DNA from: Rostrohypoxylon terebratum
Lineage: Eukaryota > Ascomycota > Sordariomycetes > Xylariales > Hypoxylaceae
Direction: 5' to 3'
DNA: 64,000 nucleotides
Assembly (NCBI GenBank): GCA_022497145.1
Contig: MU385878.1
Location: 62,001-126,000, forward strand
The notes beneath the pieces were generated by a model. It was not told where the DNA came from, made no database searches, and was given only the letters and a program-made list of their open reading frames with translations. The first letter of the stretch is position 1, and the number at the start of each line of letters is the position of its first letter. Below are positions 12,599 through 24,916 of this stretch, in pieces. Made by a program: the position numbers and the translations under genes.

Positions 12599-13546
12599 CT
12601 TGTTTTCGACACCCCAGGCATGGATTTTCGTTGAATGGACGACCGGAGGATAAACAGCTAGAGGCTCGCGAAGCGCGAATGCTAATGCATTGTCTAGTCA
12701 CGGCGCACGTTGGAGCCACTGATGAAAAGCGTATCGATGAGAGAAGTTCGGTGCTGCTGACAAGGCACCGAGGGTGAAAACAACCCTCTAGATGAAAAGA
12801 GTAGGTAAGTACACCTGTTTGGGTCCTAGGTATTGATAATACCTCCCTAGAAACATTTCACGTCTATTACATGTTCACTATTCAACGGATTCTAATCGAA
12901 TCATTAATGGTGGCACAGAACAGTCCCGTAGATTCGTGGCCGACATCAATGACAGAGATGAAGGCATAACAGCCCCAAATACAGCTTCGACGAATTTGGA
13001 GCATCTCCATCGACCGGGTTTCATAAAAAAAAATATCAAGGAGGCTATCGCAAACTGCTTCTAGGGCGGATATTGTTATTATCCAAGTTGAGCGAACCTA
13101 ACAGAAATGACAAGATGATGAGGTAATCCTGGCCTGTCCTAAGTATAGGTACTCTGGTATGTCTATCAGATGTGCGCGAAAGAACCTTATGTGAGTAGCA
13201 GTACAGCTTCTGTTGTAGGTAGCTAAATGCCCAGGGCTATACAATCCCCCCTCGACACTCGTCTCGCTGTGAGATTGTAAGCTCCGTTAAGCAAACAGCA
13301 GCGTATCCTGTTTGTGACTAGGTTTTCTAATCAACAGAAGGACGTATTCGCATCTGATATCCAAGGAATCGCGGCTTAGGGGAAAGGAATCAATAAGCTA
13401 GTTGAGCGGTGGATATTAGGGATATTGAGGAAAGGGAGAGAAAGGGAACTGGCCGTGGCGGTTGCCAAATAATGAATACTTAATACCATGACGTCATCAC
13501 TTCTCATACTATCTAGGTACTATCAATGGCGTGCTAGAAGCTGCAT

Positions 13547-13561
13547 ACCTAGGTCCTAGGT
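13547..13561. repeat. Dispersed palindromic motif, copy 2
   Basis: ACCTAGGTCCTAGGT, the exact reverse complement of copy 1, located about 120 bases upstream of the short-chain dehydrogenase start codon. Confidence 0.8.
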
Positions 13562-13676
13562 CTTAGGGACTTACCTACCTAATGTGATTGTTTGATAATA
13601 CCCGTGATCTATTCCAACTTATAGTCTTATAAACCCTTCCCCTAGGATTATACTCTGTCATACTGTTCTTACCACA

Positions 13677-14652
13677 ATGGGCTCTACACTGATCATAGGT
13701 GCTACCAGAGGATTAGGTGCCTCTCTGGTGAAGGAATACGCTTCAAACCCATCGGCATCCGTCTTCGCGACCACGAGATCCGGCGATGCACCGAGTGGTT
13801 TCCCGAACGGCGTCAAATGGCTTTCCGGCATTGATTTGACGAAGCCCAATGTCGGCGACAATCTCACTAGCCAGCTCAAAGGAGAGAAACCTTTAGATAT
13901 CGTGGTATGCCTTAGGTGTTCGCTTACCTCGTAGTGACATTCCATTACTGATCTCGTCCATTGGATTAGATCATCAATGCTGGCCGCTTCACGACTGAGG
14001 ACTTTTCGGCCGAGAAAGGTCCGAACTGGGATGAAGAAGTGACCATGTATACAACCAGCTCAATTGCACCGGTCTTCATCGTACATAGCCTTGTTCACGC
14101 TGGTCTCTTGAAATCGGGTTCCAAGATCATCTTGGTTTCCAGCGAGGCCGGAAGTATTACCTTGCGACATGAGAAAGAAGGCGGCGGCAACTACGCACAC
14201 CACGCAAGTAAAGCTGCGTTGAACATGGCCGGCAAACTTCTCGCCATCGACCTGAAAGACAAGGGAATCATTATCAGCATAATCCATCCAGGTTTCATGC
14301 GCACCGAGATGACCAAAGGTGTCGGCTTTGACAAACATTGGGACGCAGGTGGCGGTGAGCGAAAACGATCCACAACCCACATCTTGCAAATCGCGGGGCT
14401 AATATGTGAACCATCCAGCCGTAACCCCAGAAGTTGCTGCGAAGAGCCTCGTGGAGTGGACGGACAAGCTAGATATTAGCAAGTCCGGGGAATATTGGGC
14501 ACCTCGTGGTCCACGTATGTCTCCCTCAGAAGATCGCCGGCAGATTGAAACTAGACCCCATTTGTCACTAACGTTGAGCAACAGGAGATATCGGTATGGC
14601 TGAAACCGTGATGGGGAAGAATCTCGAGACACCGTTGAAGTTGCCTTGGTAA
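13677..14652 (+). CDS. Short-chain dehydrogenase/reductase with His at the usual catalytic Tyr
   Basis: NAD(P)-dependent SDR-fold protein of 258 residues, resembling the sniffer/CsgA-like carbonyl reductase group. Exons are 13677-13904, 13970-14354, 14419-14514 and 14585-14652. The N-terminal Rossmann glycine motif is GATRGLG, the structural INAG motif follows the first splice (DIVIINAGR), and the catalytic Ser lies in LVSSEAG. Where classical SDRs have YxxxK this protein reads HHASK, so the Tyr position is His; a Tyr sits two residues earlier (NYAHHASK). The C-terminus has the typical HPGFMRTEMT segment. Substrate unknown. The third intron can be missed because the downstream frame stays partly open. 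Confidence 0.88.
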
Positions 14653-17600
14653 ATTTGAATTTCCGGGCGACGGAGAAGTCTTATAAACAATGCTAGTTGA
14701 CGTTAATTGTTACTAAGTAGCTTCGTTAGGCCTTCAAATATTGCGTAGGAGTTCCGTGAAGAACCAAAAATGACGTAATGAAGTAGACATAGCTCCCCAG
14801 TTATCGCTCATTTCCTACATAGGCAGGTAGAGTGAGATTCTTCTTTCTGTATCTTTTACTGTAGTAAGTAGAGATCAATGGCATCCGAACAATCTTCTCG
14901 TCTGTTCCTTAATGGGACTCATCTGGGTATGATATTGATTAAAAAGGGGCGGGTAGAGCATTCAGTTAGTTAGTACATAGTAGATGCAGGACTACCCCAC
15001 AGAGACGCCAAGGGGAATAAATCCAACCATCGCTGGTGGGAGGGGGATTTCCTCTTCGGCCACAACGGACTCTGATGGCTTCAGTGGCTTGATGCCGCGT
15101 ACCTGAAAAAGGGGTCCTTTGATCTCTTGTGTCCTCATCACATGCATTGTAACAGAAGCAGATGGTTCTCGGTTCAACTTTGCCGTTTATCATCTTCCAT
15201 GAATCTGCGACCATTTATAGGTATCCCATGATAGAAGAGATACATGCTAAGAGATTTCTCGGAATATATGTATCTAGGCAATATTTCATTAGGAATCCTA
15301 CCCAGATCTTGTCGTTCATCCGTGCCACTGGACCGCATCCCTTACCTCTTTCGAGATATGCATGTACCTATCACCTCGCCGAGTGGATAATCACGCAGTA
15401 ACCTAGCGTTACACGTGCTATGTATACCCAGGACCCAGGTATATATGGATAGAATGTAGGCACACGCTGTGCCTACTGTACCCTAGGTAGTAGTAGTTTC
15501 TACTACTAGGGATGAAGCGCCGTTAGGATAAATCATCAAACGAATAGGCTCTTTCGGCAACGTACGAGATCATGTACGTGAGCCAGTCCGGTCCGCATGG
15601 TGGAATCTAGAAGCGAACGCCAAGCCTCGAAATCACGGTGTTTACTTTTTGGGTTGGCTTTGCCGCTTTGGAGCTGAAGAATACCTAATTAATCGGTTGA
15701 AAATTTGGAGATAAGTAACTTGTGCGGGCGTTGGAACTTGGAGCTGATTCGGATTGCCCCTCACGAGCTGAAATATATTCCGTGTTATTGGACGCTTGGA
15801 GTTGTATTATCAAAATCCAGCTGTCAAAGCTCATAGAAATAATAACCGTAAGGCAACTTAAACTTCAGTCGGTTGGTGACACAAGTGACAAGATCATTCT
15901 AGCCCGGAGCTAAAAAAGTGTAGCCTGAAATCAATGTATAAAATTATTACATGTATATTTGCTCGCATAAATGTATAATACATGGATGTATATCGATCAA
16001 TATACATATTATGTACCTACTAGTATGGACATCATGCATCTATTGACCTGGTGTTTTATCCCGGTTGTTACCAAACTAGCCACCATTCTTGGACTCCTTT
16101 CATTCCTATGCGGCTATGCCACAACACGAAGTAGCTATATTCAGCATACTCGACGCTCTCTTTTTCGGACTACGCTATGCTACTACAGTACGTTGTATGT
16201 GTCCTCTGTGGGATCGCTGATAATACCGCCCATACTAATGAGATTATGTCGAGATCGAGCTCGAGTAATACGAGTTGATGCGACCTTTTTTTTAGGTAGG
16301 TCCAGGTCCTTGTCGGCTCTTTCTAGGTCGTTAGATACCCCTTCGCAAGGGCCTTATGCATGGTGGTAAGGGTTATTAATTGCAAATTGGATTGCACATT
16401 ATTTTATTCTAATAAGACTATTCCAATTCGGTATTACCATCAGACAAGGTCACCTTGTCGCTTCCCCCGGATACTGTGTATCGTTACTCTTCGAAATTCT
16501 AGTACTAACCCAATTCTAACAATCCCATAAAATAAATAAGAAGGTTCCGCTAGGCCTCGGTTTTTAAACTCATCGATGGGACTCTTTTTCTGCCTTTTCC
16601 GAGTCTCGTCGTGAATTTCGTGATTTTTAAACTCTTTAAACTCTTAACTCTCGATTGTTTTACAAAGATCGCCTGCTCCAATGCTCTGGTACCTATTGTT
16701 AATTTAGATGATTGCGAAACTATTGGTCTATCCCGCTAGTCATTTGTTTCGTCGATCCCCATCGATATTCCCTTGTCCTATCCTGTCACACACGAGCCAG
16801 GACGAAAACCCACCCCCATCTTAAATCAATTAGAGTCCACAGCGTCCACAGTGGGAGACAGCACCAATCCCACTTAATTTTTTAGTACCGTCCATTATTA
16901 AGTCAATAGGGGTCTTCGCGAACATCGTCAACCCAGCAGCCCAGCAGCCCAGATGGGAAGGGGGGTTCAGAAGAAAAAAGAAGAGGAGAGCCGACATTGG
17001 AAATCGAGCTAGCCAAGGAAAATCTTGTCACCCGACCTTGAATGAAAGGGCATATTCCGACCATTACCAAATAATCAAATAAACCATCCTTTTATCGATC
17101 GGTAGCACGCTTCTCACAACTTCGTACAACTTCTTCCCCTCTCCGAGTCCAATCCGCCAAGTTCCTCTACAAGTTCGCAGTTGCCCACCCTAAAGATTTT
17201 TAGGTTTCCAGCATTGAGCGACCAGTAACGAACAACGAACAGCGAATAGCGAACGACGCAAAAACACGCAGTACATACCTGGTATTTCGAAACGCTTGTA
17301 CTTGGCACAGGTGCAACTACAAACCAAGGAAGTCGCGACCGAGCAACACAACTCGTTCTGGCTTCTCGAATTTGGTACTAATTTGTACTAACCACCATTG
17401 AACGGTTACAATATTCTTGCGAATCGCGACTTCCACGCAGGTTCCTTGCATTCGAGTGCATAACAACCTCAGGTGCTAACGCGCGTTTCCGCAACGTCCT
17501 TTAAGGCACACTTTCTTCTCCCCCAACTTAACCACTTTAACCATTAATCCATCACCACTCACGCCTCTTCAACGCCTAATCCTTCATACACGCACACGCA

Positions 17601-18209
17601 CACACCATCCAACACAACCTATTTCATCTATGGTCCAAGAGCTGACCTGCACTAACCCACCATCATCCAAGCCAGTCTGCCAGTGATTGAACGCATTTAT
17701 TTACCTAATCCTTAATCTTACCTATCAATTCGATCGGTATCCTTTTTTAATCTCATTTTCGTTACTTGTACTGGCAAAAGTAGGTGCCGCGTCAGGTTTC
17801 AAGCAGTAGCAAACGTCATCACCGGTCGGCCACAGGTCCCAAGTTCAGTTTTAGCAATTTACATAGGTCGGCTTCACGGTTAGGTCATCCAGGTCATCTT
17901 GGACCTACCTGGCAGATTATTTTAGCCACCCTGACGATCGCGGTCTATCTCTCCCACCCCTGACACGCCTAAGACACACTTAGACGCCACCTCAACCAAG
18001 GCTTGCTGCAGCATCCCAACTGCGCAACCATTCGAGTTTGATTTTAGAGACCTGACCGAGTCGACTATTGGTTGACAGGGACGAGATTCATCAATCAGTC
18101 GTCTTTCCCGGCACTTCTCAAATCATCGATTTACTACGACGGGGCACTACCCGGCATCCCCTGCGAGATTCCGGAGATCCTGTGCCGAAAACAGGGAATT
18201 TTAACGACG
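14653..18209. other. Intergenic, 3.5 kb, with the long pal1 leader
   Basis: No gene supported. A hairpin-forming inverted repeat lies at 15488-15508, an AT-rich stretch at about 15930-16020, and CAGCCC repeats at 16932-16952. From about 17100 onward the + strand is C/T- and A-rich with few long frames, consistent with a long promoter and leader for the Pal1 gene. An open frame at 15971-16369 (132 codons) has hydrophobic but unconserved-looking sequence and is not called. Confidence 0.45.
15488..15508. repeat. Inverted repeat (9-bp stem, TTT loop)
   Basis: TAGTAGTAG, TTT, CTACTACTA: a perfect hairpin made from trinucleotide units. The flanking CCCTAG and CTAGGG can pair in an alternative register. 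No function recognised. Confidence 0.7.
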
Positions 18210-20122
18210 ATGTCCACGCACTCAGCAGACCTTCTGGGTAAGTAGAAATTCCAAGATAATGCTGGCTCCGCCTCCCCCTATTCATCCGAACTACATCCAT
18301 GATGTGGATGGTACGAGCATTAGAGAAGATAAGGAGGCCGGTTGTGGTCCACTTATCAGGGCCATTTGCCTGTTTCATTTGTAGAGATTGATGTTTCACA
18401 ATTGCCTATCACAGTCGTCATTCCCATTTCAACAAAATCTGCACCGGTCCGGTTAGCTAACCATCGCTTGTTTGTCATCCAATAGGTCTATATGATAATG
18501 GCCCAAGCACCCAATCCGCTGGCCTGACGCTCAATCTTTCGTCAAACAACCCCTTTCGCAACCGAGCTGCTTCGCCCAATAGCTTGACGTCCCCTCCCCA
18601 TTCACCATTTGATGACCCCCCTCCACCTCCCAGACCTACTTCAAGGAATCCTTTCCTCGATCCCTCTAACCAACCATCAACAGCTCGTGTAAATTCACCA
18701 GACAAAATGGCATCTCAGAGTCAAAAAACTAGCGCAGACGAGTTATTTGTAAGTCGCCAGGCCAAATTTCGAAAATCGAGTTTCTTGTCGCTAGATTGAG
18801 AAGTATCGCGTTTCACGATTGGAAAATTGCTGACGGTCGCAATTAGGGAAACTTGTCGCTTGAGGATAAAACTCGTGAGGCTCCCGGCCGACCAATGAAT
18901 CGTCCTCCTGGAGGCCCGCCTCGAGGCGAAAACAATCCTCCTCGCGGTCGCGGCGCGCCACCTTCGACATCGCATAAGCCAAGTCGGTCGCAAGAAGAAG
19001 CTCTGAGAGCGCGCCGAATGCCGAGCGCCTCAGTGGGAGAGAAAAATGCGCCCTCGCCTCAGAAGCGACCGGCGGAGCGTCGCCCTCGTCGCAACAGCGA
19101 CTCGTCGATGATGGAAAAGCCTTTGACGGACGAAGAGAAGAAAGCACGTGAGATCAGACGCAAGGAGCGCGAGCGACGTCACCGCGACGGCAAAGATAAA
19201 CCTCGCACAGGTCGAAAGCTTGATATTATCGACCAACTTGATGCTACGAGCATTTACGGAACTGGATGTAGGTTGTACTCGAGCATTTTCGTGAACCTCA
19301 CGCGCTTACCCAACTTTAGTATTCCATCACGATGGCCCATTCGATGCCTGCAACCCTCATCGAAACCGTAAGGGCAGCCGCCGCGCACCGATGCAGGCCT
19401 TTGCTAAGGATTCTGCCAACAACTCTATCGGTGGCTCAGGTCCTCTTACTCAACGACCCGATCACAAACAATTTATGGGCCAAGAGCCGCACGAAGCCTC
19501 TGCCATGTTTGGCGCTGCACCCAAGGAGAGGGCCAATAGCAAGAGCGAAGCGACCTTTTTTGATCCAAAGCAGGCGGGCGAAGTCGTCGACGGCGAAGAG
19601 ACATTAGGGTTAGGATCATCGACTTTCCTAGAGGGTACCCCGGCAGCACGTTCCGCAATTCAACGAAACCAGGTCGAGACGGCACAGGAATTTATGGAGC
19701 AAGGGTTAGGAAGAAAGAAGTCGGTGGTTCAGCGCTTCCGAAGCATCAAGCGCCCCGCGCGTGACTACAGTGATTCCGGTCGTGTTACCAGTCCAGACGG
19801 CTACACCCCGAAGTCGGGCGGCATATCGGCCGGTGGCACCAATGGAGAGAGGAACCCGTTCTTTTCGGAGTTCGACAAAGCAGAGGAGCGCATCTCTGTC
19901 AAACGCTCAGACTCGAACCCGGTTAGTCCAACACTATCCGGCAATGGTCTCGAGCGCCGAGCGACTGATGATGGAGTAGTAACAGCCGAATCCCCGGACG
20001 GATCGAAGCCAGGAAACAACGGATTCCTATCGCGCGTCAGGAGCCTGAAGGGAGGGAAACGACAGCGACCGGAACCACCTACCAGGGATCTCCCGGCACC
20101 AAAACCCGGCATGGCGATCTGA
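18210..20122 (+). CDS. pal1: Pal1-family cell morphology protein
   Basis: Member of the fungal Pal1 family, membrane-associated proteins linked to cell shape, endocytic sites and polarised growth. Exons 18210-18237, 18486-18748, 18847-19267 and 19320-20122 give 504 residues. The first coding exon is only 28 nt, so the start is the least certain part. The N-terminal half has NPF motifs (NNPFRNR, RNPFLD), which in Pal1-like proteins bind EH-domain endocytic adaptors. The mid-protein core LDIIDQLDATSIYGTG, then FHHDGPFDACNPHRNRK near residue 239, is the diagnostic family block. The C-terminal half is Ser/Gly-rich and basic, with KKSVVQRFRSIK and LSRVRSLKGGKR patches. A very basic, low-complexity stretch (residues ~100-200) precedes the core. 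Confidence 0.9.
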
Positions 20123-20984
20123 AGCGAGTTGCGAGAAGACTAATGAATAGTGTTGCGAAATTATTTCTCATAAGGTAGCTGTATATGCAGTTACATTCAA
20201 GAACTTGAGCCGGAATCGGTAGTTTCTAGAGACAATAACAGTACATGGTGTTTGTAAGCTTCGAATTTCACGCCGATCTATGACGGCGAATTCATGACGA
20301 TTACCTGAAGTTTTCTCTGTCAAAAGTGCAACATCGGCGTGATCGAAGAAGGTGAAATGATATGGGGAGGGGCTTCTAGGCGCGAACAACTTGCATCAAC
20401 ACTCATTTGATGATCCTCACCTTTGTGTCTGGATAGCTTCTTACGTTGTCTTATTAAAAAAAAAAGGGCAACAGATCTGGTTGGTCTGTTCGCATTTGCT
20501 CGTAGGGGCAGCATGAGGGGAGTATGAAGGCATCGCTGTCGCTAGTTATTAGGCGAAACTCATGCAGATTGAGATGAGTGAATCCGAAGCCTAGGTGTAG
20601 TTGTATGATGATACAGATAGCTAGCTCAGAACAAAACATGCTCTATTGCTTTGAGGAACTTTGATATGAAAATTATGATTTTCTCCACTTTGGAGATCTT
20701 TACATATTCACTTCTTTTTTGTAAGAAATTCCATGTAATCAAGGATTATCTATTGACACCGATTTGCAAGGTGAAATCGTCGTTAGGTCATCGAATTTCT
20801 TTTGTGTGAGATCATCAGCACTGTTTCGCGGCCTTAACTTTACGGTTAAAGTTGGAAGTTACGAACGCTTTCATTTCTTACTGATTCGTCTACAAAAGCG
20901 GTCCACCGTTGCCACTTCATTTTCCTCCCTTCACCATTTGAGCACCCAATTCAAATAACAGCCAAAGTCCCCTAGCGGTGTGAA
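20123..20984. other. Intergenic between pal1 and the Rad51-like gene
   Basis: No gene seen. It holds a run of ten A residues near 20455 and moderately AT-rich sequence, consistent with a 3' region followed by a promoter. Confidence 0.45.
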
Positions 20985-22750
20985 ATGATGAACACAGTCG
21001 CAGGGGATATAGGTCGCCCACCGCCAACCGCCTCGCAGGATTTTCCACCACTGGAACCTGTGTCGGGCGCGACGCTGTTCGAGCTCGAGACGACAAGGCG
21101 CGAGGGGCTCAGACATCGCGGCGCGCTGAAGACCGGGGCCGCCGAGATCGACCAGAGCGTGCTGCTGGGCGGCTTCGAGCGCGGTCAGGTCGTGGGGGTT
21201 AGCGCTGAGGAGGGGGAATTTGGGATGTTGGTACGTTTCCCTTTTTTCTTTTTCTTGTGGTGTGCAGAGGGAAACCGGGAAATGGGAGAGGGGGTAGATG
21301 GAGAGAGAGAGAAGAGGGGGGGGGGCTAATGTGAGGATAGGTCGGATTGCACACTGTGGCACAAGCCACTGTGTCCGGTGCGGCGCGGAAGGCGACGATT
21401 ATTACGACGCTGGCGCCTGCGGCTATCTTGCCGCTGCTGAGGGATGTTATTCAGGTGCAGGTACAGGCTAAGTTTGGACCAGCTGCTGGACACCGGCTGC
21501 AGGAGGTGAATGGGGAGGTGAGGCGGTGTCTAGAGCTAATATTTATCTCGAGAGTTTTCGATGTTGAGGGCTTGTGGGAGGTTATTAGCGAGATTGAGAC
21601 TCCGCCTTCTCCGACTATTAGCCCTTTGGTTGCGGCTGATGAAGAGGAAGGCGTAGGAGTAGGTGAGGAAATAGGTGGCAGTGTATCACCTATGGATGAA
21701 GTACCGACTCTGCCAAGGTCAGGGAGCCCAAGACTATATTCCCAGAGACCTGTTGAAGCATTACCGAAAATTCCTGTTCTACCGTCTCTGCGGTCACCAC
21801 CACGGATAGAGCGGACGGAAGTGGGAGACAGCGAAGATGACGAAGATGAAGAGCTCAGCTTGTCTCCTTCATCGCCGGAAAAGCTACCAACTACATCACC
21901 TCCCCAGCAGCCATCTTCACATCCACCTATACCCTCGGAACCCTCGCCATCTCCCCCAGCAGCAACCGTTTCATCTCCGGCAAAAGCGTTGATTTCTACA
22001 GACAAATCACAAGAAACCTCCCACATCCCGGATATAATCCTAATAACGCACTTCTCCACCCTCCTCACAAACCTCTTCACCCGCTCCGCCGACAACAAAA
22101 CCAGCGCGCACACCACCCTCCAACTCCTCTCCTCACACCTACGCTACCTATCGCGCTCCGCCGCCGGTCCGCTCATCATGCTTCTCAACACCACATCTAC
22201 CTCTTCCTCTTTCTCTTCCTCTTCCTCCACCTACCCACCCGCCCCGAACCCCACCGCGTCCAAGAAACGCCCTCTAGAACCAACCCTCCGCTCCATCTTC
22301 ACCCCCGGCCACGCGCCCGGGCCGGGGAAAGGCGTCGGTGGTGGTGGTGGGGGGGAAGAGGGAGAGGGAGGAGGAGGAGGAGGAAACGCGGCGCGGCGCG
22401 CGAACACAACCAAGCCCGCCTTCGGCGCCACCTTCGCGCAGTTCCTCGAATTGCACTTACTGTGCACGCGCGTGCCGCGCACGCGGGTCGACGCGGAGAC
22501 GGTGTACGCGCCTGGCGCAGGGGCGGGCGAGGTTCGGTATAGCTGGGTGGTGGAGGTGTTGTTGGATGAGCTGGGGGTGTGGGAGTGGGATGATGATGAC
22601 GGCGCTAAAGCTGGGGATGAGAAAGGTAAGGGGAAAGAGAAAGAGAAAGAGAAAGGTAAAGAAGGGAGAGTGAGGTGGACGAGGAGGAACCGGGAACAGC
22701 GCTGGGGCGCGGTGAATGTGCGTTCGGGCGTGAGACTTGTCGATGTGTAG
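20985..22750 (+). CDS. Rad51-paralogue-like protein lacking Walker motifs
   Basis: Predicted 551 residues from exons 20985-21230 and 21341-22750. The order of blocks follows the RecA/Rad51 core: LKTGAAEIDQSVLLGGFERGQVVGVS resembles the segment leading into the P-loop, followed by a helix and KATIITTLAPAAILPLLRDVI (strand 2 region), then DIILITHFSTLLTNLF near residue 313 at the Walker B position and LSRSAAGPLIMLLNTTS at the next strand. The P-loop position reads SAEEGEFGML with no GxxxxGK[ST], and the Walker B aspartate is Thr. Residues ~167-305 are a Pro/Ser/acidic insert, and a glycine tract and a Lys/Glu repeat lie near the end. I infer an ATPase-dead Rad51 paralogue in recombination repair; no ortholog name is assigned. 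Confidence 0.55.
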
Positions 22751-23307
22751 TTCCAAGACATGCGGCCGCAGGGACCGGTGAGGCTTGCTGCCGGGTTTGG
22801 GGGGCCGCCTCCGAGGGGGCTGTGAGATCATGAGGACCTATGAAAAGATGCGAGATCTACGAGATCACGTACGAGACATGGAAAGAACGTGTGGTCATGA
22901 GGATGATACGATGCGACATGATAAGGCACGATGATGTAATGCTCTCTTGTTGCTTGTTTTGCTCTACCTAGATGAATGCAGGAAACATGCTCTGTTCCAT
23001 CTGATACTCAACCGTAACCACCTGACCCCAGATGCAAACATTGGTCTCGGGTAATGAGTGAATCTTCCCATCAAACACGATGATGGATGCGTGATGCAAT
23101 TTCGATCTGCGAGTTTTCTCAACCTACCCTTTTCTATTTTGTGTAGATAGAGGATTGAGTGGCGTACGTTTTTCCTGTACGTGAGGTTCCAAATCCGTTT
23201 CAAATTCTTGCCAAATTTCCCATCCGTTCCATATCATATCATATCATACCGTCCCTACCCTCGTGTACTCGTATTCATCACATCATCGCAGCAACACTCT
23301 CACACAT
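22751..23307. other. Convergent intergenic region
   Basis: Shared 3' space between the Rad51-like gene (+) and the fasciclin gene (-). Only a short ATCAT tandem near 23230-23248 stands out. Confidence 0.5.
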
Positions 23308-24916
23308 TCACAACTCAACCTGAACATCCTCCTCCTCCTTCCCCTCATCAACCTGCATGATATCCTCACCCTCTACTTCCCCAACATCGTCAGCCTCCTC
23401 CTCAACGTACGGCTCAAGCCGCTCAATCAGTTCCTGGACACTAATCCCCTCCTCGCTGCCAGGCCTCCAAACCCCACGGTGCTTCTTTGGGTGCGGCGGG
23501 ATAAGTATGGAGTCGACAACATGCACGACGCCCTCCCTCGCCAACCCATCCTGTATCGCGACGCCGATGCGTCCGTTCAGCTTAACGCGGATGAAGCTGT
23601 GCCAGCGTGCAATATCCACACCAATATGTTTATCCCCTAGCAGTGTCGGGAGATCGATATGGAAATGACCATCCGTATTTTCACTGTTGACCTCCTCATT
23701 CTCGTCCTCGTTCTCGGACGGCTCATCCCACGTTTGAGAGAAGTCCGAGGTGGAGGCGGGGAGAGGCGCTTTCTGATGTCCGTAGTACGCGTCCGAGTAC
23801 AGGGTCTCGTTGACCACGACGTGGTACGCGAGCAACGCGCGCAGGAAGTGCAGACCCTTCGGTGAGTTAAAGAGGAAGGCGTTGGCGCGCGGGCCGAGCT
23901 TCTTGAATGCGAGGTTCGTAGGGGCGAACACGGTTAGTCCCTTTAGAGAAGGGTGCGTGCTGTTGGAGTGCTTGTGGTGATGGGTGAAACCTGTTTTGGC
24001 GGCGGCGAGCTCGAGCGTGGAGAATTTGATGGGGAAGAGGGAAATGAGGACTTTGGCGGGTGGAGGGGGGGCGAGGATGCTGTCGACGGCGTGGAGGGCG
24101 CCGTTAGAGGTGATCTAGGGAGATGGTTAGTCGCGGGAGGGCAGAAAAAGGGGACGGGGGACGAAGACGTACCAAGTTGGCGAAGACAACTTTGCTGAAG
24201 AAGTTCAACTTCACTCCGAACAAACCGAAGCTAACGCGAATCCGCTGGGGCTGGCCGCCAAGCTGCTCCTCTTCAAGCGTCGTGGGGAGCGTGTGGGAAG
24301 AAACCACACGGCCGGCGGGATAGAAGCCGGGGAGGACGTGATACTTGATCAACTTCTCGACAAACTCCTTAGGAGGCTTGTGGTCCTTGACGTGATCTGG
24401 GATCTTCTCAAAGGCATGATCAGTAGGCACGAAGATGGTCACATTTGCCGACGTAGTGTTGAGTTTGTCCACGATATCGGGAAAGTCGTCGACGAGCTTA
24501 GCAAACTTGGTGGTGTGGTTCGATGCATGGATCGCCTGGTACACCGTCAGGTTTGTGAAATGTCCGTGAGGACCATGGGGTCCATGAGGCTTATGAGGCC
24601 AGTGAGACTCCTCAAGGTATTCCGGCGAGAGGAAATCGGTGATGTCGGATCCGACCAAAATATCTAAGTTTCGTCCAACGCCGTCGTTGAACTTGCTTGT
24701 CTGTCGCCCAATACCTTCAATGGAATTATCGAGAGTGTCCTCGACAGCGGAGAGGAATGCATTGGCACCGTGGCAGATGCGATCCCGCCACGAGGATGCC
24801 GTCTCCTCTACTTTCTGCTCTACGTCGAGGACGAGCTGCTTTGCAGTGGCCTCGTCGGGTATGACGATGGCTGCAGCCGTTGCCACAAATGGCAAGAGGA
24901 AATTGGAGTATCTCAT
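23308..24916 (-). CDS. Secreted protein with two fasciclin (FAS1) domains
   Basis: Predicted 516 residues from exons 24916-24173 and 24114-23308 (minus strand, phase-0 intron). The N-terminus (MRYSNFLLPFVATAAAIVIP) is a clear signal peptide. The first FAS1 domain is marked by NVTIFVPTDHAFEKIP with a YHVLPG segment; the second by LTVFAPTNLAFKKLG and LLAYHVVVNETLYSD, with VHVVDSILIPP closing it. Both the TVFAPT-type H1 motif and the YH motif are standard for FAS1. A His-Gly-Pro repeat (HKPHGPHGPHG) precedes domain 1, several N-glycosylation sequons are present, and the C-terminus is strongly acidic with no visible GPI signal. FAS1 proteins mediate adhesion at the cell surface or, in fungi, also act in vacuoles; the location here is inferred. 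Confidence 0.9.

Larger units (their letters stand above)
11410..13676. other. Intergenic, 2.3 kb, no gene seen
   Basis: Contains a short TA run near 11785-11797, a pyrimidine-rich block near 12549-12573, a 9-bp perfect stem-loop at 12576-12598 and a copy of the dispersed palindrome at 13547-13561. A 60-codon open frame at 12116-12298 shows no protein-like features. Confidence 0.45.

Noticed and set aside
15971..16369. 132-codon plus-strand frame with hydrophobic stretch
   Set aside because: Lies in AT-rich intergenic DNA, poor codon structure, no recognisable family.
21451..22116. 221-codon minus-strand open frame
   Set aside because: Shadow of the Rad51-like coding exon with Ser/Gly low complexity.
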